Part shown: positions 46,383-55,205 of the stretch, in pieces
Numbering within the stretch: position 1 is the stretch's first letter
Layout of the letters: every line of letters begins with the position of its first letter
Origin: JBKBYG01 sp046313435
GTDB taxonomy: Bacteria; Pseudomonadota; Alphaproteobacteria; Rickettsiales; Arcanibacteraceae
Length of the DNA stretch: 64,000 bases
Assembly (NCBI GenBank): GCA_046313435.1
Contig: JBKBYG010000005.1
Span: 5,791-69,790 of the forward strand
Direction: 5' to 3'
Translations under genes and position numbers: made by a program
The notes under the pieces: generated by a model
Told to the model about the DNA's origin: nothing
Databases searched by the model: none
What the model saw: the letters and a program-made list of their open reading frames with translations, nothing else

Positions 46383-47627
46383 ATGCTCTCAATTAATGAA
46401 GTTATTGAAAAAATAAAAAATTTTAAACTAGAACTGCCTTCTGAACCTGTAAATTTACTTAATGGGTTGGGTAGAGTAATTGCAGATGATGTTAAATCAC
46501 GCGAAATGATGCCACCATGTGATATATGCCAGATAAATGGATATGCTATTAGTGTAAGTGATATAGTTCAAACACCTACAATACTTACTAAGGTAGGGAG
46601 TTCAAAAAATAAAAAGCTTTTCAAGGGTAAAATTAATCCAGGTGAGGCGGTACAAGTAATAGCCGGAGTGCCAGTTCCTGAAGGAGCCGATACTGTAATT
46701 CCATTAAATAAAGTTGAAAAATTTTCTACTAATAAATTATCTGTAAATGACTACTTTACGTCTGGTGAAAATATTTCAACTGCTGGAATTGATATTTCAG
46801 AAGGAGACATAATTTTTTCTAAAGGTACGATACTTACTTCAAGACATATTGCACTAGCTTCAATACTAAGAGTGCCGTGGCTGCCTGTCTTAAAATCTCC
46901 AAGAGTAGGTATAATTATTTGTACAGATGATGAAATAGAAAATTATAATGACGAGAAGACCTCAAATAAATTATATGTTTCTGAATCAATAGGTATATCT
47001 ATTGCTGCTTTTGTTAATGCAAGAGGTGGAATTGCAACAAATTTAGGCAAATCCTTGGATATTAGTGCGCCAGCTGAGCAAATACTTTCTTTTAAACAAG
47101 AGCTTGCTAACGCATTGAAAAGTGTAGATTTGCTTATAGTAGTAGGAGGGATAAACAATTTAGATAATAATTTATTATTTACCTCTCTAGTAAAACAACA
47201 AGCGATATTAGAAAAATATGAAGTAGCTATAGGAAACGGAGAAAACATAATTCTTGGAAACAAAGGTTCGATACCAATTATTGGTTTACCTGGGCACCAA
47301 GTATCTTCTCTTATTTGTACAGCATTATTTCTAAAACCAGTTCTTGAGACTATGTTAAGCATTGAAAATCTTGGATATAAAAAGAATTTTGCTACTCTTA
47401 GCAGAGATTTAGATGAATTTGATTTAGCTAATGATTATCTGTATGCAAAGCTTATTAAACAAGATAATGGAGATTTAGTGGTTTCACCAGTCTCTGGACA
47501 AGATAGTTTAATGTTATCAGTAATTACTAAAACGGACTGTATAATAGTATTAGAAAATAAGGAATCTTTAAAAGCTGGTTCACCGGTAGAAATTATAATG
47601 TTTGGTGGCTCCATAATGAGTACTTAA
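46383..47627 (+). CDS. MoeA/gephyrin-like protein with altered active site
   Basis: This 414-residue protein follows the MoeA domain order from end to end: GVPVPEGADTVIP, GIDISEGDIIFSKG, SPRVGIIICTDDEI, GLPGHQVSS and SGQDSLML. MoeA inserts molybdate into adenylylated molybdopterin. Here key positions differ: the usual MDGYA is INGYA (Asp replaced by Asn52), TGDEL is CTDDEI, the GGVSxGxxD loop is VGGINNLDN, and PGNPVSA is PGHQVSS. Catalysis as a MoeA enzyme is thus doubtful. No other molybdopterin gene is in the window. AAGG precedes the ATG. The gene is intact in frame. Confidence 0.78.
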   Translation: MLSINEVIEKIKNFKLELPSEPVNLLNGLGRVIADDVKSREMMPPCDICQINGYAISVSDIVQTPTILTKVGSSKNKKLFKGKINPGEAVQVIAGVPVPEGADTVIPLNKVEKFSTNKLSVNDYFTSGENISTAGIDISEGDIIFSKGTILTSRHIALASILRVPWLPVLKSPRVGIIICTDDEIENYNDEKTSNKLYVSESIGISIAAFVNARGGIATNLGKSLDISAPAEQILSFKQELANALKSVDLLIVVGGINNLDNNLLFTSLVKQQAILEKYEVAIGNGENIILGNKGSIPIIGLPGHQVSSLICTALFLKPVLETMLSIENLGYKKNFATLSRDLDEFDLANDYLYAKLIKQDNGDLVVSPVSGQDSLMLSVITKTDCIIVLENKESLKAGSPVEIIMFGGSIMST

Positions 47628-47717
47628 AGCGATAGTATTTCAAATTGATTTACAATGTCGTAACTCATAACTCTCCTAGTATCAAATTAATTTAAAATAC
47701 TGTACCTAAAGAATAGA

Positions 47718-48464
47718 TTATTTGACCCAAAATAATAATCTACAGCTTATGCTATTGTCATTAAATAAATAGGAAGCGCTTGATGAGCTATAATCAGCGC
47801 TCACACATTTTGATAAACCAGAGCTTTCTTCGCCTCTAATTGTGTATATCTGTCCTGTATAAGGCGACCCATCATCTGCTTTTGAATCAATTTGATATGC
47901 ATCTGAAGGAGTTAGGATTGAATTTGCCCAGGGTATATTAGTTGAGGGATTAAGTGCAGCAAAAGCTAAAGCATTTTGCCATTTACCATATATTCCTGTA
48001 GTATAGTCAAAATAATATAGAGAATAAAAGCTACCTTCGAGAGGAGTAATAGGAGTATTGATTTGTGATAAGTAAATAGGTGTCCCGTTTGATTCACCGG
48101 TATAATTACCTTTAATAGTCCCTGAAATAGACAAATGTGCCCATGCTCTTATAGATTCTCCTATAGGATCGCTTCCATCTCCTAAACCAATCTTGCCATC
48201 ATTATTGCCGTCTGTTATTAAATTGCCATTAACATTTCTCCAATTATATTGAGAGGAATTGTTGATATCTCCAGGAAGAGCATTATATTTTAAACTAAAA
48301 TTATCAACTGCACGTAAGTAATAGTTAGAATCTGAAATTATTGCTCTATAAGATGCGATTTTTATTAAATTTCCACTAACTAGAATAATGCCAATTATAA
48401 TGCTAACAATCACTAAAACTATTGAAATTTCTATTATTGTAAAAGCATTGGTAATTGGTTTCAT
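47718..48464 (-). CDS. Type IV pilin-like protein, family member 2
   Basis: This 248-residue prepilin-like protein has the leader MKPITNA and mature start FTIIEISIVLVIVSIIIGIIL. The residue before the cut is Ala instead of the usual Gly, so processing may be less efficient. It shares the family motifs: KYNALPGDINNSS, then DGNNDGKIGLGDG, AYQIDSKADDGSPYTG and a C-terminal CRLLFWVK. The DGxxDGxxGxGDG stretch is also reminiscent of a calcium loop. It is divergent from the next pilin-like gene (120 bases between starts), so the two may share control. Confidence 0.78.
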   Translation of the reverse strand: MKPITNAFTIIEISIVLVIVSIIIGIILVSGNLIKIASYRAIISDSNYYLRAVDNFSLKYNALPGDINNSSQYNWRNVNGNLITDGNNDGKIGLGDGSDPIGESIRAWAHLSISGTIKGNYTGESNGTPIYLSQINTPITPLEGSFYSLYYFDYTTGIYGKWQNALAFAALNPSTNIPWANSILTPSDAYQIDSKADDGSPYTGQIYTIRGEESSGLSKCVSADYSSSSASYLFNDNSISCRLLFWVK

Positions 48465-48584
48465 GAAAGGTGTATTTGTAAATTTTATAAAAAATAGTCT
48501 ATAGGGTAATCTATATATAAAATTGCTTAATGAAAAATTAATGTTAATATTATAAAACTCGAATTTTTCATTATAAGGATTTTT

Positions 48585-49316
48585 ATGAAATATAGGCGAG
48601 GATTCACTATACTTGAAATCTCAATAGTTACTATAGTCATTAGTTTAATTGTTGCTGGCATTAGCTTAGGTCAGTCTATGATAAGGAATGCTAATATTAG
48701 ATCAGTAATTATTGGTTTTGGAGAAATTTCTAAAGCTGTTAGCAGTTTTAAACTTCAATTTAATGCATTGCCTGGGGATATGACAAGTAGTATTTATAGC
48801 AATTCAAATATTCCTACATATGGTAATGGGAATGGAATTATTGAATCCACTAGTTCTGCATGTAACTCAACGGAATCTATTATTGCATGGAATCATCTTT
48901 ATTATACAGAAAATTACCCAGGAAAACTTTCAGGTGTCAGTCCTAGTAGCGTACCATGTGCCTTAGTTAATGTTAATGTTCCTGCTTCAAGGGTGAAAAA
49001 TGGATTTTTCTTTTTATGGAATTCAGCAGGTAATAGCGGCTCAGTATTCGGCGTTTCAAAAGGTAATTTAATTCATTTTGGAAAATTATCTACAAGTGAT
49101 AATAGTGTTAATGGTAGTATTATTTCAGCAAGTGATGCACAAATTATAGATGCTAAAATGGATGATAATGTTGCAAATACAGGTGCATTATTTGGTATTG
49201 ATGGTAATGATACAACTAATGGGTATTGTTCAGGTCCTTGGAGTGGGGCCGGTGCAGATTATAAGTATGGGGCTACAACTATTTCATGCCGCTTAGTATT
49301 CTGGCTAGATTACTAA
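48585..49316 (+). CDS. Type IV pilin-like protein, family member 3
   Basis: This 243-residue prepilin-like protein has a short leader (MKYRRG) and mature start FTILEISIVTIVISLIVAGI with Glu5. Family motifs are QFNALPGDM, AQIIDAKMDDNVANTG and the C-terminal CRLVFWLDY. Ribosome site AAGGA lies upstream of the ATG. It is divergent from the pilin-like gene at 47718. The conserved C-terminal cysteine probably forms the disulfide-bonded D-region with the cysteine in the CSGPW segment, as in other major pilins. Confidence 0.78.
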   Translation: MKYRRGFTILEISIVTIVISLIVAGISLGQSMIRNANIRSVIIGFGEISKAVSSFKLQFNALPGDMTSSIYSNSNIPTYGNGNGIIESTSSACNSTESIIAWNHLYYTENYPGKLSGVSPSSVPCALVNVNVPASRVKNGFFFLWNSAGNSGSVFGVSKGNLIHFGKLSTSDNSVNGSIISASDAQIIDAKMDDNVANTGALFGIDGNDTTNGYCSGPWSGAGADYKYGATTISCRLVFWLDY

Positions 49317-49551
49317 TGCATTAAGTATGCTCCAGTGCTGCGTATTAGATTAAAACTCCTTCTAATTCTAGGTGACCTATAAGTTAAGAGACTATTATTT
49401 TTATTAAAATTTACATGTGATATAAGTGTTTTTTAAGCTAAGCTATATATAAAATTTGTTTAAATCATCAATACACAAATATAATCCTCTAGCAAAAATT
49501 TTATATTCTGCTATAAATACATTATCAAATAACAAAGACAGGTGTTGTTAC

Positions 49552-49902
49552 ATGAATATTGGTACTTTGATTTATACATGGCTTACTTGTAAAAAAGTAG
49601 GAATTGATCAATTTGGAAATTGTTATTATATTTCTAAAGAAAAAAATACAGATGGTAAATTTCGTAGGTCTGTAATATATAAAGGGATAACAGAGGCAAG
49701 TAAAATTCCACCAATGTGGCATGCATGGCTACATTATACTAGTGATGACTTACCAAGTGAGACGAAGTCTTATCCGTGGCAAAAAGAGCATATACCTAAT
49801 TTGACAGGTACAAATAAAGCCTATCTTCCTTCTGGCCATGTGTCACAGGGTCAAAAACAAAAAAAATTTACCGATGGCAATTATAAGCCTTGGCAACCTT
49901 AA
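49552..49902 (+). CDS. NDUFA12-family complex I accessory protein
   Basis: This 116-residue homologue of the mitochondrial NDUFA12 (B17.2) subunit of NADH:ubiquinone oxidoreductase is typical of alphaproteobacteria. It shows the family core VGIDQFGNCYYISK, RRSVIYKGITEASKIPPMWHAWLHYTSDD split over two segments, and WQKEHIPNLTGTNKAYLPSG. I start it at 49552 because an upstream in-frame ATG at 49456 adds 32 residues foreign to the family, and AGG precedes this ATG. mlaD follows after 16 bases, a pairing common in Rickettsiales. Confidence 0.88.
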   Translation: MNIGTLIYTWLTCKKVGIDQFGNCYYISKEKNTDGKFRRSVIYKGITEASKIPPMWHAWLHYTSDDLPSETKSYPWQKEHIPNLTGTNKAYLPSGHVSQGQKQKKFTDGNYKPWQP

Positions 49903-49918
49903 TAAATATATAATTAAA

Positions 49919-50368
49919 ATGAAAAAAAATATTCTAGAAATTTTTACTGGTGCATTTGTATTAATAGCAGCTGTTGTATTTACTTTATTTGCATATAAAA
50001 ATGCTGAGATTAAGCCTCATAATGATGGGTATAGTCTAATAGCAAAATTCAATAATGTAGAGGGTATAAATATTGGTAGTGATGTTAGAGTAGCAGGAAT
50101 TAAAGTAGGAGTGGTAAGTAATTACCAGCTTGATGCTAATAGTTACATGGCTGTAATTAAAATTAACATTGATAATAAAGTAAAACTACCTAGAGACTCT
50201 TCTGCGCAAGTGGTGAGTGATGGTTTACTCGGAGGTAAATATTTATCATTATCTCCAGGAGCTGATGAAACGATGTTTCAGCCAGGAGATGAAATTAAAT
50301 TTACCCAATCATCTGTAAATTTTGAAACCTTAATTGGAAAGATGATGTTTAATGGCGAAAAAAAGTAA
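49919..50368 (+). CDS. mlaD: MlaD-family lipid transport protein
   Basis: MlaD is the periplasmic, membrane-anchored ring subunit of the Mla system, which returns phospholipids from the outer to the inner membrane. The 149-residue product begins with one transmembrane helix (about 5-27) and contains the MCE domain: AKFNNVEGINIGSDVRVAGIKVG and KLPRDSSAQVVSDGLLGGKYLSL. I start it at 49919, where the anchor helix begins directly; an ATG at 49838 would extend into the upstream gene. mlaE/F are not adjacent. Confidence 0.9.
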   Translation: MKKNILEIFTGAFVLIAAVVFTLFAYKNAEIKPHNDGYSLIAKFNNVEGINIGSDVRVAGIKVGVVSNYQLDANSYMAVIKINIDNKVKLPRDSSAQVVSDGLLGGKYLSLSPGADETMFQPGDEIKFTQSSVNFETLIGKMMFNGEKK

Positions 50369-50419
50369 CTTTGTATAAATTCAATATTGATGAAAATTAT
50401 TAGAATCTAAAAATTTTTC

Positions 50420-50448
50420 TTTACAAATAATTTAGATATAGTTATAAA
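50420..50448 (+). promoter_or_regulatory. Promoter of the CAT-anticodon tRNA
   Basis: TTTACA (50420-50425) and TATAAA (50443-50448) are 17 bases apart, with the mature tRNA beginning 14 bases after the -10. Confidence 0.6.
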
Positions 50449-50462
50449 GATCTTCTAACTGT

Positions 50463-50539
50463 GGGTCTGTAGTTCAGTTGGTTAGAACCCACCGCTCATA
50501 ACGGTGTTGTCGCAGGTTCAAGTCCTGCCGGACCCACCA
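50463..50539 (+). tRNA. tRNA with anticodon CAT (Met elongator or Ile2)
   Basis: The 77-nt cloverleaf has encoded CCA: acceptor GGGTCTG/CGGACCC with one G-U pair, D arm GTTCAGTTGGTTAGAAC, anticodon loop CTCATAA, and T arm GCAGGTTCAAGTCCTGC. CAT can mean elongator Met or, if modified to lysidine, Ile decoding AUA. The D stem and T stem are not those of initiator tRNA. I cannot separate Met from Ile2 by eye. Confidence 0.88.
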
Positions 50540-50569
50540 TTATAATCCTCTAAACTATAATTGTTTCAG

Positions 50570-50647
50570 TTGAATTTTGAGCAAGGCGCAAGCAGTTAAG
50601 CTTGCTAAATGCTAGGTAAGTGACGAGTAATGATGCACAAACTTCAA
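50570..50647. repeat. Possible dispersed repeat with inverted ends
   Basis: A 78-base block, clearly richer in G and C than its flanks, has imperfect inverted ends TTGAATTTTG/CAAACTTCAA (8 of 10) and an internal perfect hairpin GCAAGC-AGTTAA-GCTTGC (50588-50605). It lies between the tRNA and comF. It looks like a small mobile or structured intergenic element; only one copy is in this window. Confidence 0.4.
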
Positions 50648-50663
50648 ATCAAACTACTATATA

Positions 50664-51413
50664 ATGACAAACTATAGTTCAAATAATCATTCCAATTCTT
50701 ATTTTATTTTTAAAAAATTTATTGATCTTATATTTCCTCCCAAATGCTTGAATTGTGACTGTATTATAGAATCAATAGGAGGATTTTGTGAAAAATGCTG
50801 GTTAAAAATAGATTTTATTTCTAAGCCAAGCTGCTATATATGCAGTTATCCTTTTGAATATAATATAGGTGAGCATGCTCTATGTGCCTCATGTATTAAA
50901 GAGAAACCATATTATGAAAAAGCCGTTTCGATATTTAAGTATAATGACAATAGTAAAAAAATTATACATGGATTAAAGTTTTTAGATAAAACTTATTTTG
51001 CTCCGTATTTAGGTAATTTAATGCATAAAGCTTTACATCCTTTAGACCAAGATATTATAGCACCTATTCCAATACACAAATTTAGATTATTAAAAAGATT
51101 TTATAATCAATCATTACTACTTGCGCAGGCAGTAAGCAATATTTCAGGGGTTACACTTGTACCTGATCTATTGTTAAAAGTTAAAAATACAATTCCTCAG
51201 TCTGGACTTACTAAAAAACAAAGGCAAAAAAACATCAAAAACGCTTATATACTTAACCCGAAATATAAAGATAAAATTGTTGGTAAAAAAATTTTACTAG
51301 TAGATGATGTTATCACTACCGGTTCTACGGCTAATCTTTGTGCTAAAATTCTTGTTAAAGCTGAAGTGAAAAAAGTTGAGTTAGTAACCTTAGCTAAAAC
51401 AGTGTTTAATTAA
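50664..51413 (+). CDS. comF: ComF-family phosphoribosyltransferase-like competence protein
   Basis: ComF proteins act in DNA uptake after the pilus step, helping single-strand import. The 249-residue protein has a zinc-finger-like N-terminus (CLNCDC, CEKCW, CYIC, CASC) and a phosphoribosyltransferase domain with IAPIPIHKFRLLKRFYNQS and the PRPP motif ILLVDDVITTGSTA. The length and motifs fit. With the pilin-like and PilT/PilU genes in this window it suggests a complete transformation pathway. Its stop overlaps the convergent marR stop by 4 bases. Confidence 0.9.
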   Translation: MTNYSSNNHSNSYFIFKKFIDLIFPPKCLNCDCIIESIGGFCEKCWLKIDFISKPSCYICSYPFEYNIGEHALCASCIKEKPYYEKAVSIFKYNDNSKKIIHGLKFLDKTYFAPYLGNLMHKALHPLDQDIIAPIPIHKFRLLKRFYNQSLLLAQAVSNISGVTLVPDLLLKVKNTIPQSGLTKKQRQKNIKNAYILNPKYKDKIVGKKILLVDDVITTGSTANLCAKILVKAEVKKVELVTLAKTVFN

Positions 51414-51865
51414 GATTTTGAATTTTTTAAAAGATTATCTCTAATCTTTATTAAACAATCCAACATAATATTAAATTTGTCTTCCTCAATGCCTTTTAAA
51501 CCTATTTCTCTTATAATTTCACGTTGTAAGTTTATTTCCTCAAGCAAAGGATATGAAATTTCAGTTAAATGTAATCTATTAATTCTTCTATCATTGGCAT
51601 CGGGTTTTCTACACACAAAGTTTTTTTTCTCTAATCGGTCAATCATTCTTGTTAAACTAATAGGCTTTACATATAATTTTTCTGCAAGCTCCAATTGTTT
51701 TATACCTGGAAACCTGTTTATAAATGTAATGACTTCCCATTGACTTTTTGTAAGTCCGGTCTTTTCAAGGAACTTATCTAACTTGTTACGTGCAATATTT
51801 ATTATATCTAGCATTAATAGACCATAAGTCTCAGATAAGTTTTTATGGGACATGTCTTTCATCAT
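51410..51865 (-). CDS. MarR-family transcriptional regulator
   Basis: This 151-residue winged helix-turn-helix protein has LTKSQWEVITFINRFPGIKQLELAEKLYVKPISLTRMIDRLEKKNF as the DNA-binding core (split here) and the wing RKPDANDRRINRLHLTE, a near-consensus DxRDRRxxxLxLT motif. MarR proteins commonly control transporters in response to small ligands. It begins with a one-base overlap (TAATG) with the MFS gene, so it is cotranscribed and probably regulates that gene. Confidence 0.88.
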   Translation of the reverse strand: MMKDMSHKNLSETYGLLMLDIINIARNKLDKFLEKTGLTKSQWEVITFINRFPGIKQLELAEKLYVKPISLTRMIDRLEKKNFVCRKPDANDRRINRLHLTEISYPLLEEINLQREIIREIGLKGIEEDKFNIMLDCLIKIRDNLLKNSKS

Positions 51866-53136
51866 TATGCGTATTCTAATTCTTTTTCAGCCACTGATTG
51901 TTTTGCTCGTCTTCTATATAAAAATATAAACATTATTCCACCTATTATGGAGGATAAAGGAATAATATATAAAGCATTAGTATATTGATCAATGGAATAG
52001 TCTTTATTTACCATGCTGATACTTGTGTTATTAGTTTGTGCATCTAATATGTAACCTATAGATGTATGGAAAAAAGAGCCACCTAACATATTTATACAAT
52101 TTAAAAATGCTATTGATATGCCTTGGAGTTTTGCATCAACAATTTTAGTACAGAATGTAAAAATAATTACTTGATAACAGCATAATATACCTATTATAAA
52201 CGTTAATACGCAAAGATTAGAATATGAAAAATAATTATTTCCTTGAAGCATAGATATAAATAATAGTCCCATGATTATGCCTGATACTGTAAGTGTTTGA
52301 GCATAAGCATTATATTTATCCGCAAAATAACTTAAAATAGGACCGCCAAAGATCATACCAAAGAATATAGATGACGTGACTGTAGCTGCATCATTCTTTG
52401 TAAAATTATAAGCTTTAGTTAAGTAAATAATACCCCAAATATCAGCAAAGCCTTCAAGGGCGCCTACCATAAGAAGATTTGCTATAGCTATAATTATAAT
52501 TTGGGGATTCTTAATTATTGAAATAATTTGTTTTAAAATACTGACGTCATTTATATCAGTCATTCCGTTATCATTTTTACTTTTTATAAACAATAATATC
52601 AAAATACTTAGAACTATTCCCAAGCTTGAGACTATTTCTAATACATGTTGCCAGCCTAATAATTCCATTAATGAATTTATAGGCCTTCCACCGTATAAAG
52701 CTCCAATCAAACCGAAAGTAAAACTAAGCGCAATCATCTTTCCATAATGTTTGCTTGGAAAATATAAAGATATAATCTTGGAAACGCCTAAAAATCCTAC
52801 TGCTGAACCCGCTCCAATTAAAAAACGCCCCAACAAAGCTACCCACCATTGGTCAGTAAAAACAAAAGCAAGATTTGATAAGGATGCAATTAGCACACAG
52901 GCAGATATAACGTATTTAGGGCCATATTTTTCTAATAATACTGCAATAGGTATTTGCATACCAGCGTAACCGAAATAATACATCGAAGATAATAAACCGA
53001 ATGAAGTTGCATCAACTTGAAACTTATCCCTTATTTCTGTTAAAATTAAGCCAGGCGTAAGACGCAATATAAATTGATATGCAAAAAATGATAAGGCTAA
53101 AAACCACATTATATAAGATGTAAGTTGTTTTCTCAT
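51865..53136 (-). CDS. Major facilitator superfamily transporter
   Basis: This is a 423-residue inner-membrane transporter with twelve predicted helices. The N-terminal half shows YFGYAGMQIPIAVLLEKYGPK and GRFLIGAGSAVGFLG, typical MFS helix 2-5 motifs; the loop after helix 6 is short and charged. The substrate cannot be told from the sequence. It forms a two-gene operon with the MarR regulator, which makes efflux or uptake of a regulator ligand likely. Rickettsiales use several MFS carriers for host metabolites. Confidence 0.82.
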   Translation of the reverse strand: MRKQLTSYIMWFLALSFFAYQFILRLTPGLILTEIRDKFQVDATSFGLLSSMYYFGYAGMQIPIAVLLEKYGPKYVISACVLIASLSNLAFVFTDQWWVALLGRFLIGAGSAVGFLGVSKIISLYFPSKHYGKMIALSFTFGLIGALYGGRPINSLMELLGWQHVLEIVSSLGIVLSILILLFIKSKNDNGMTDINDVSILKQIISIIKNPQIIIIAIANLLMVGALEGFADIWGIIYLTKAYNFTKNDAATVTSSIFFGMIFGGPILSYFADKYNAYAQTLTVSGIIMGLLFISMLQGNNYFSYSNLCVLTFIIGILCCYQVIIFTFCTKIVDAKLQGISIAFLNCINMLGGSFFHTSIGYILDAQTNNTSISMVNKDYSIDQYTNALYIIPLSSIIGGIMFIFLYRRRAKQSVAEKELEYA

Positions 53137-53235
53137 TAATTTATCTCTTTTTCTTTAAATTTGCTTATTATTAATGTTAAAAATTAATTTGAGAATATTA
53201 AAGTAATTATTTTTAATTCAAAAAACAACAATTAA

Positions 53236-54222
53236 TTAAATATATCTTAAAATAAATTGTTTTAATGGAATTAAAGGACGTGTCCCAATATGGCTTATAA
53301 TTTCAGAGGCAGTAACACAGCCAAGGGTTGCGGATCTATGTAAATCTCCTCCTATGACGTGACTGAAAAGGAACCCACTAGCAAAAAAATCACCTGCTCC
53401 TGTTAAATCAATAATATTAGTTTTCGTAGGCTCTATTTCCGCCCTTGTAGTATCTTTAACGATCAGTGCCCCCTCTGCACCTAAGGTATTTACAAAAATT
53501 TTATCATCGAAATCAAATTTTGTTATAAATTCTTCTAGATTATTATTTTCTGTTAATTCAAGCATTTCAGCTTTGTTTCCAAAAATAATGTTACAATTCT
53601 CTATAAGTTCTAATAAGAATTTTCTGTGGCGGGTAACACAAAATTTATCTGACAAATTTAAAGCGATTTTTTTACCATGATCTTTTGCAATTTTGAGGGA
53701 TTCTTTTATAACATATTGGGTCTCTTCTTTATCTAAAAGATAAGATTCAATGTATAGAATTTTCGAAGATTTAATGAGTTGGGTAGCTTGTGCAGAAAGT
53801 GTAACAAAGGGTGCTGCCCCAAGGTAAGTGCACATTGTACGTTCACCATCCGGGGTAATAAATATAAAACATTTAGCCGTTGGAGAACCATTATTTTGCA
53901 AGTTTAATTCAAACTCAACATTGTTTTTAATCATATCAGCTTCAAATAATTTACCAAATTCATCATTTGTAACATTGCCAATAAAAGCTGAAGTGCCGCC
54001 AAGCGAAGATACGCCAATCATAGTATTAGCAGCAGATCCTCCAGCAGTAATATGAGTATATGTCATATTTTCTGATAAAATCTGAGCATCTTCTAAATTT
54101 ATTAGAGACATTGAACCTTTAACGAGCTTATTTTGTGTTAAGAACTCGTCATCAACAAACGCTAAGAGGTCTACTATTGCATTACCTATGCCTACTACAT
54201 CATAAATTATATTAGTATTCAT
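53236..54222 (-). CDS. PfkB-family carbohydrate/nucleoside kinase
   Basis: This 328-residue ribokinase-fold enzyme is closest in pattern to adenosine kinase-like proteins: VVGIGNAIVDLLAFVDD at the N-terminus, GGSAANTMIGVSSLGG, and DLTGAGDFFASGFLF with the catalytic Asp of the GAGD anion hole. The exact substrate (sugar, adenosine or similar) is not certain. It begins 7 bases after kdsB on the minus strand, so the two are probably one operon, although no direct pathway link is evident. Confidence 0.83.
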   Translation of the reverse strand: MNTNIIYDVVGIGNAIVDLLAFVDDEFLTQNKLVKGSMSLINLEDAQILSENMTYTHITAGGSAANTMIGVSSLGGTSAFIGNVTNDEFGKLFEADMIKNNVEFELNLQNNGSPTAKCFIFITPDGERTMCTYLGAAPFVTLSAQATQLIKSSKILYIESYLLDKEETQYVIKESLKIAKDHGKKIALNLSDKFCVTRHRKFLLELIENCNIIFGNKAEMLELTENNNLEEFITKFDFDDKIFVNTLGAEGALIVKDTTRAEIEPTKTNIIDLTGAGDFFASGFLFSHVIGGDLHRSATLGCVTASEIISHIGTRPLIPLKQFILRYI

Positions 54223-54229
54223 TTTTCCC

Positions 54230-54982
54230 TCAATTATTGGTTGCTATTGCTATTACTTTTGCTAGGTCTTCTTTAGTATCTACTGATAATGGTATTGAGT
54301 CAACGATTCCTACCCCAATAGATAAATTATTTTCAAGCGCTCTAAGCTGTTCCAATTTCTCTATTTTTTCAAGATACCCTTCTTCTAAAGAGACAAATTT
54401 TTCAATTGATTCCCTAGTATAACCATATATACCAATATGATAATAATAGTTAGAGGCTGAATATGGAATAGGTGCTCTTGAAAAATACAAGGCTTTATTT
54501 GTTTCAACATTAAAAGCAATTTTAACATTATTAGGGTTATTTTTCATTGCCTCATCTTGAATAGGCGCTCCTAAAGTGCTAATATCGTAATCACTTGATT
54601 TTAACAATTGCCATAAAATTTTTATATACCCTGGATCAATCAAAGGAAGATCTCCTTGCAAGTTAATTATATATTTTATTTTTTTTTCAGGATCTATTTT
54701 ATTTAAAGCTTCATGAATACGGTCGGTACCTGTAGGATGATCTTTAGTAATAATAGCTTTTCCACCATGTTGTTCGACAATCTCTTTTATTTCTTCATCA
54801 GGTGTTGCAACAAAAACTGGCGCAAAATTTGCAAGTTTTGCTTTTTCGATCACCCAAATAATCATAGGCTTACCATTGATTTCTGCAAGAGGCTTGTTGG
54901 GAAGGCGTGTTGCAGCCATCCGAACTGGAATAATTATAACTGTATCATCATTATTAGTAATGGACTTACATATTGGTTTCAC
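54230..54982 (-). CDS. kdsB: 3-deoxy-manno-octulosonate cytidylyltransferase
   Basis: KdsB activates Kdo as CMP-Kdo for lipid A-Kdo synthesis. The 250-residue protein has IIPVRMAATRLPNKPLAEI, then TDRIHEALNKI, INLQGDLPLIDP, and the C-terminal IEKLEQLRALEN motif, all standard for KdsB. This implies that the organism, unlike Anaplasma or Ehrlichia, can make at least the inner core of LPS. The pfkB-like gene follows after 7 bases. Confidence 0.93.
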   Translation of the reverse strand: MKPICKSITNNDDTVIIIPVRMAATRLPNKPLAEINGKPMIIWVIEKAKLANFAPVFVATPDEEIKEIVEQHGGKAIITKDHPTGTDRIHEALNKIDPEKKIKYIINLQGDLPLIDPGYIKILWQLLKSSDYDISTLGAPIQDEAMKNNPNNVKIAFNVETNKALYFSRAPIPYSASNYYYHIGIYGYTRESIEKFVSLEEGYLEKIEKLEQLRALENNLSIGVGIVDSIPLSVDTKEDLAKVIAIATNN

Positions 54983-55036
54983 AAATATCCTTTTTTCATC
55001 AAATTAATAAATACAAAATAAATTTTTTATTTGCTA

Positions 55037-55067
55037 TTGACAAGTTTAAAATAATTCTTCATATATG
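55037..55067 (+). promoter_or_regulatory. Putative promoter of tRNA-Lys
   Basis: A perfect TTGACA (55037-55042) precedes TATATG (55062-55067) at 19 bases, about 42 bases before the tRNA. The spacing is longer than ideal. Confidence 0.35.
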
Positions 55068-55108
55068 TTAACGCATAAGCGGCAGATTATCAATTTAGTT
55101 GCTTTCGT

Positions 55109-55184
55109 GAGTCCGTAGCTCAGCTGGTAGAGCATCTGACTTTTAATCAGAGGGTCATGGGTTCGAATCCCGTCGGACTCACCA
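55109..55184 (+). tRNA. tRNA-Lys (anticodon TTT)
   Basis: The 76-nt cloverleaf has encoded CCA: acceptor GAGTCCG/CGGACTC, D arm AGCTCAGCTGGTAGAGC, anticodon stem CTGA/TCAG with loop CTTTTAA (TTT), and T arm GGGTTCGAATCCC. Confidence 0.96.
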
Positions 55185-55195
55185 CTTCCACTAAA

Positions 55196-55205
55196 GGGGG
55201 GGGGG
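55196..55205 (+). repeat. Homopolymer of ten G residues
   Basis: Ten consecutive G bases lie 12 bases after tRNA-Lys, in otherwise AT-rich DNA. It is the longest G run in the window and may be a slippage-prone tract or an assembly uncertainty. Confidence 0.8.

Noticed and set aside
55109..55184. tRNA-Lys 3' end as a proven attachment site
   Set aside because: I found no second copy of its 3' end in the following few kilobases and no integrase gene.
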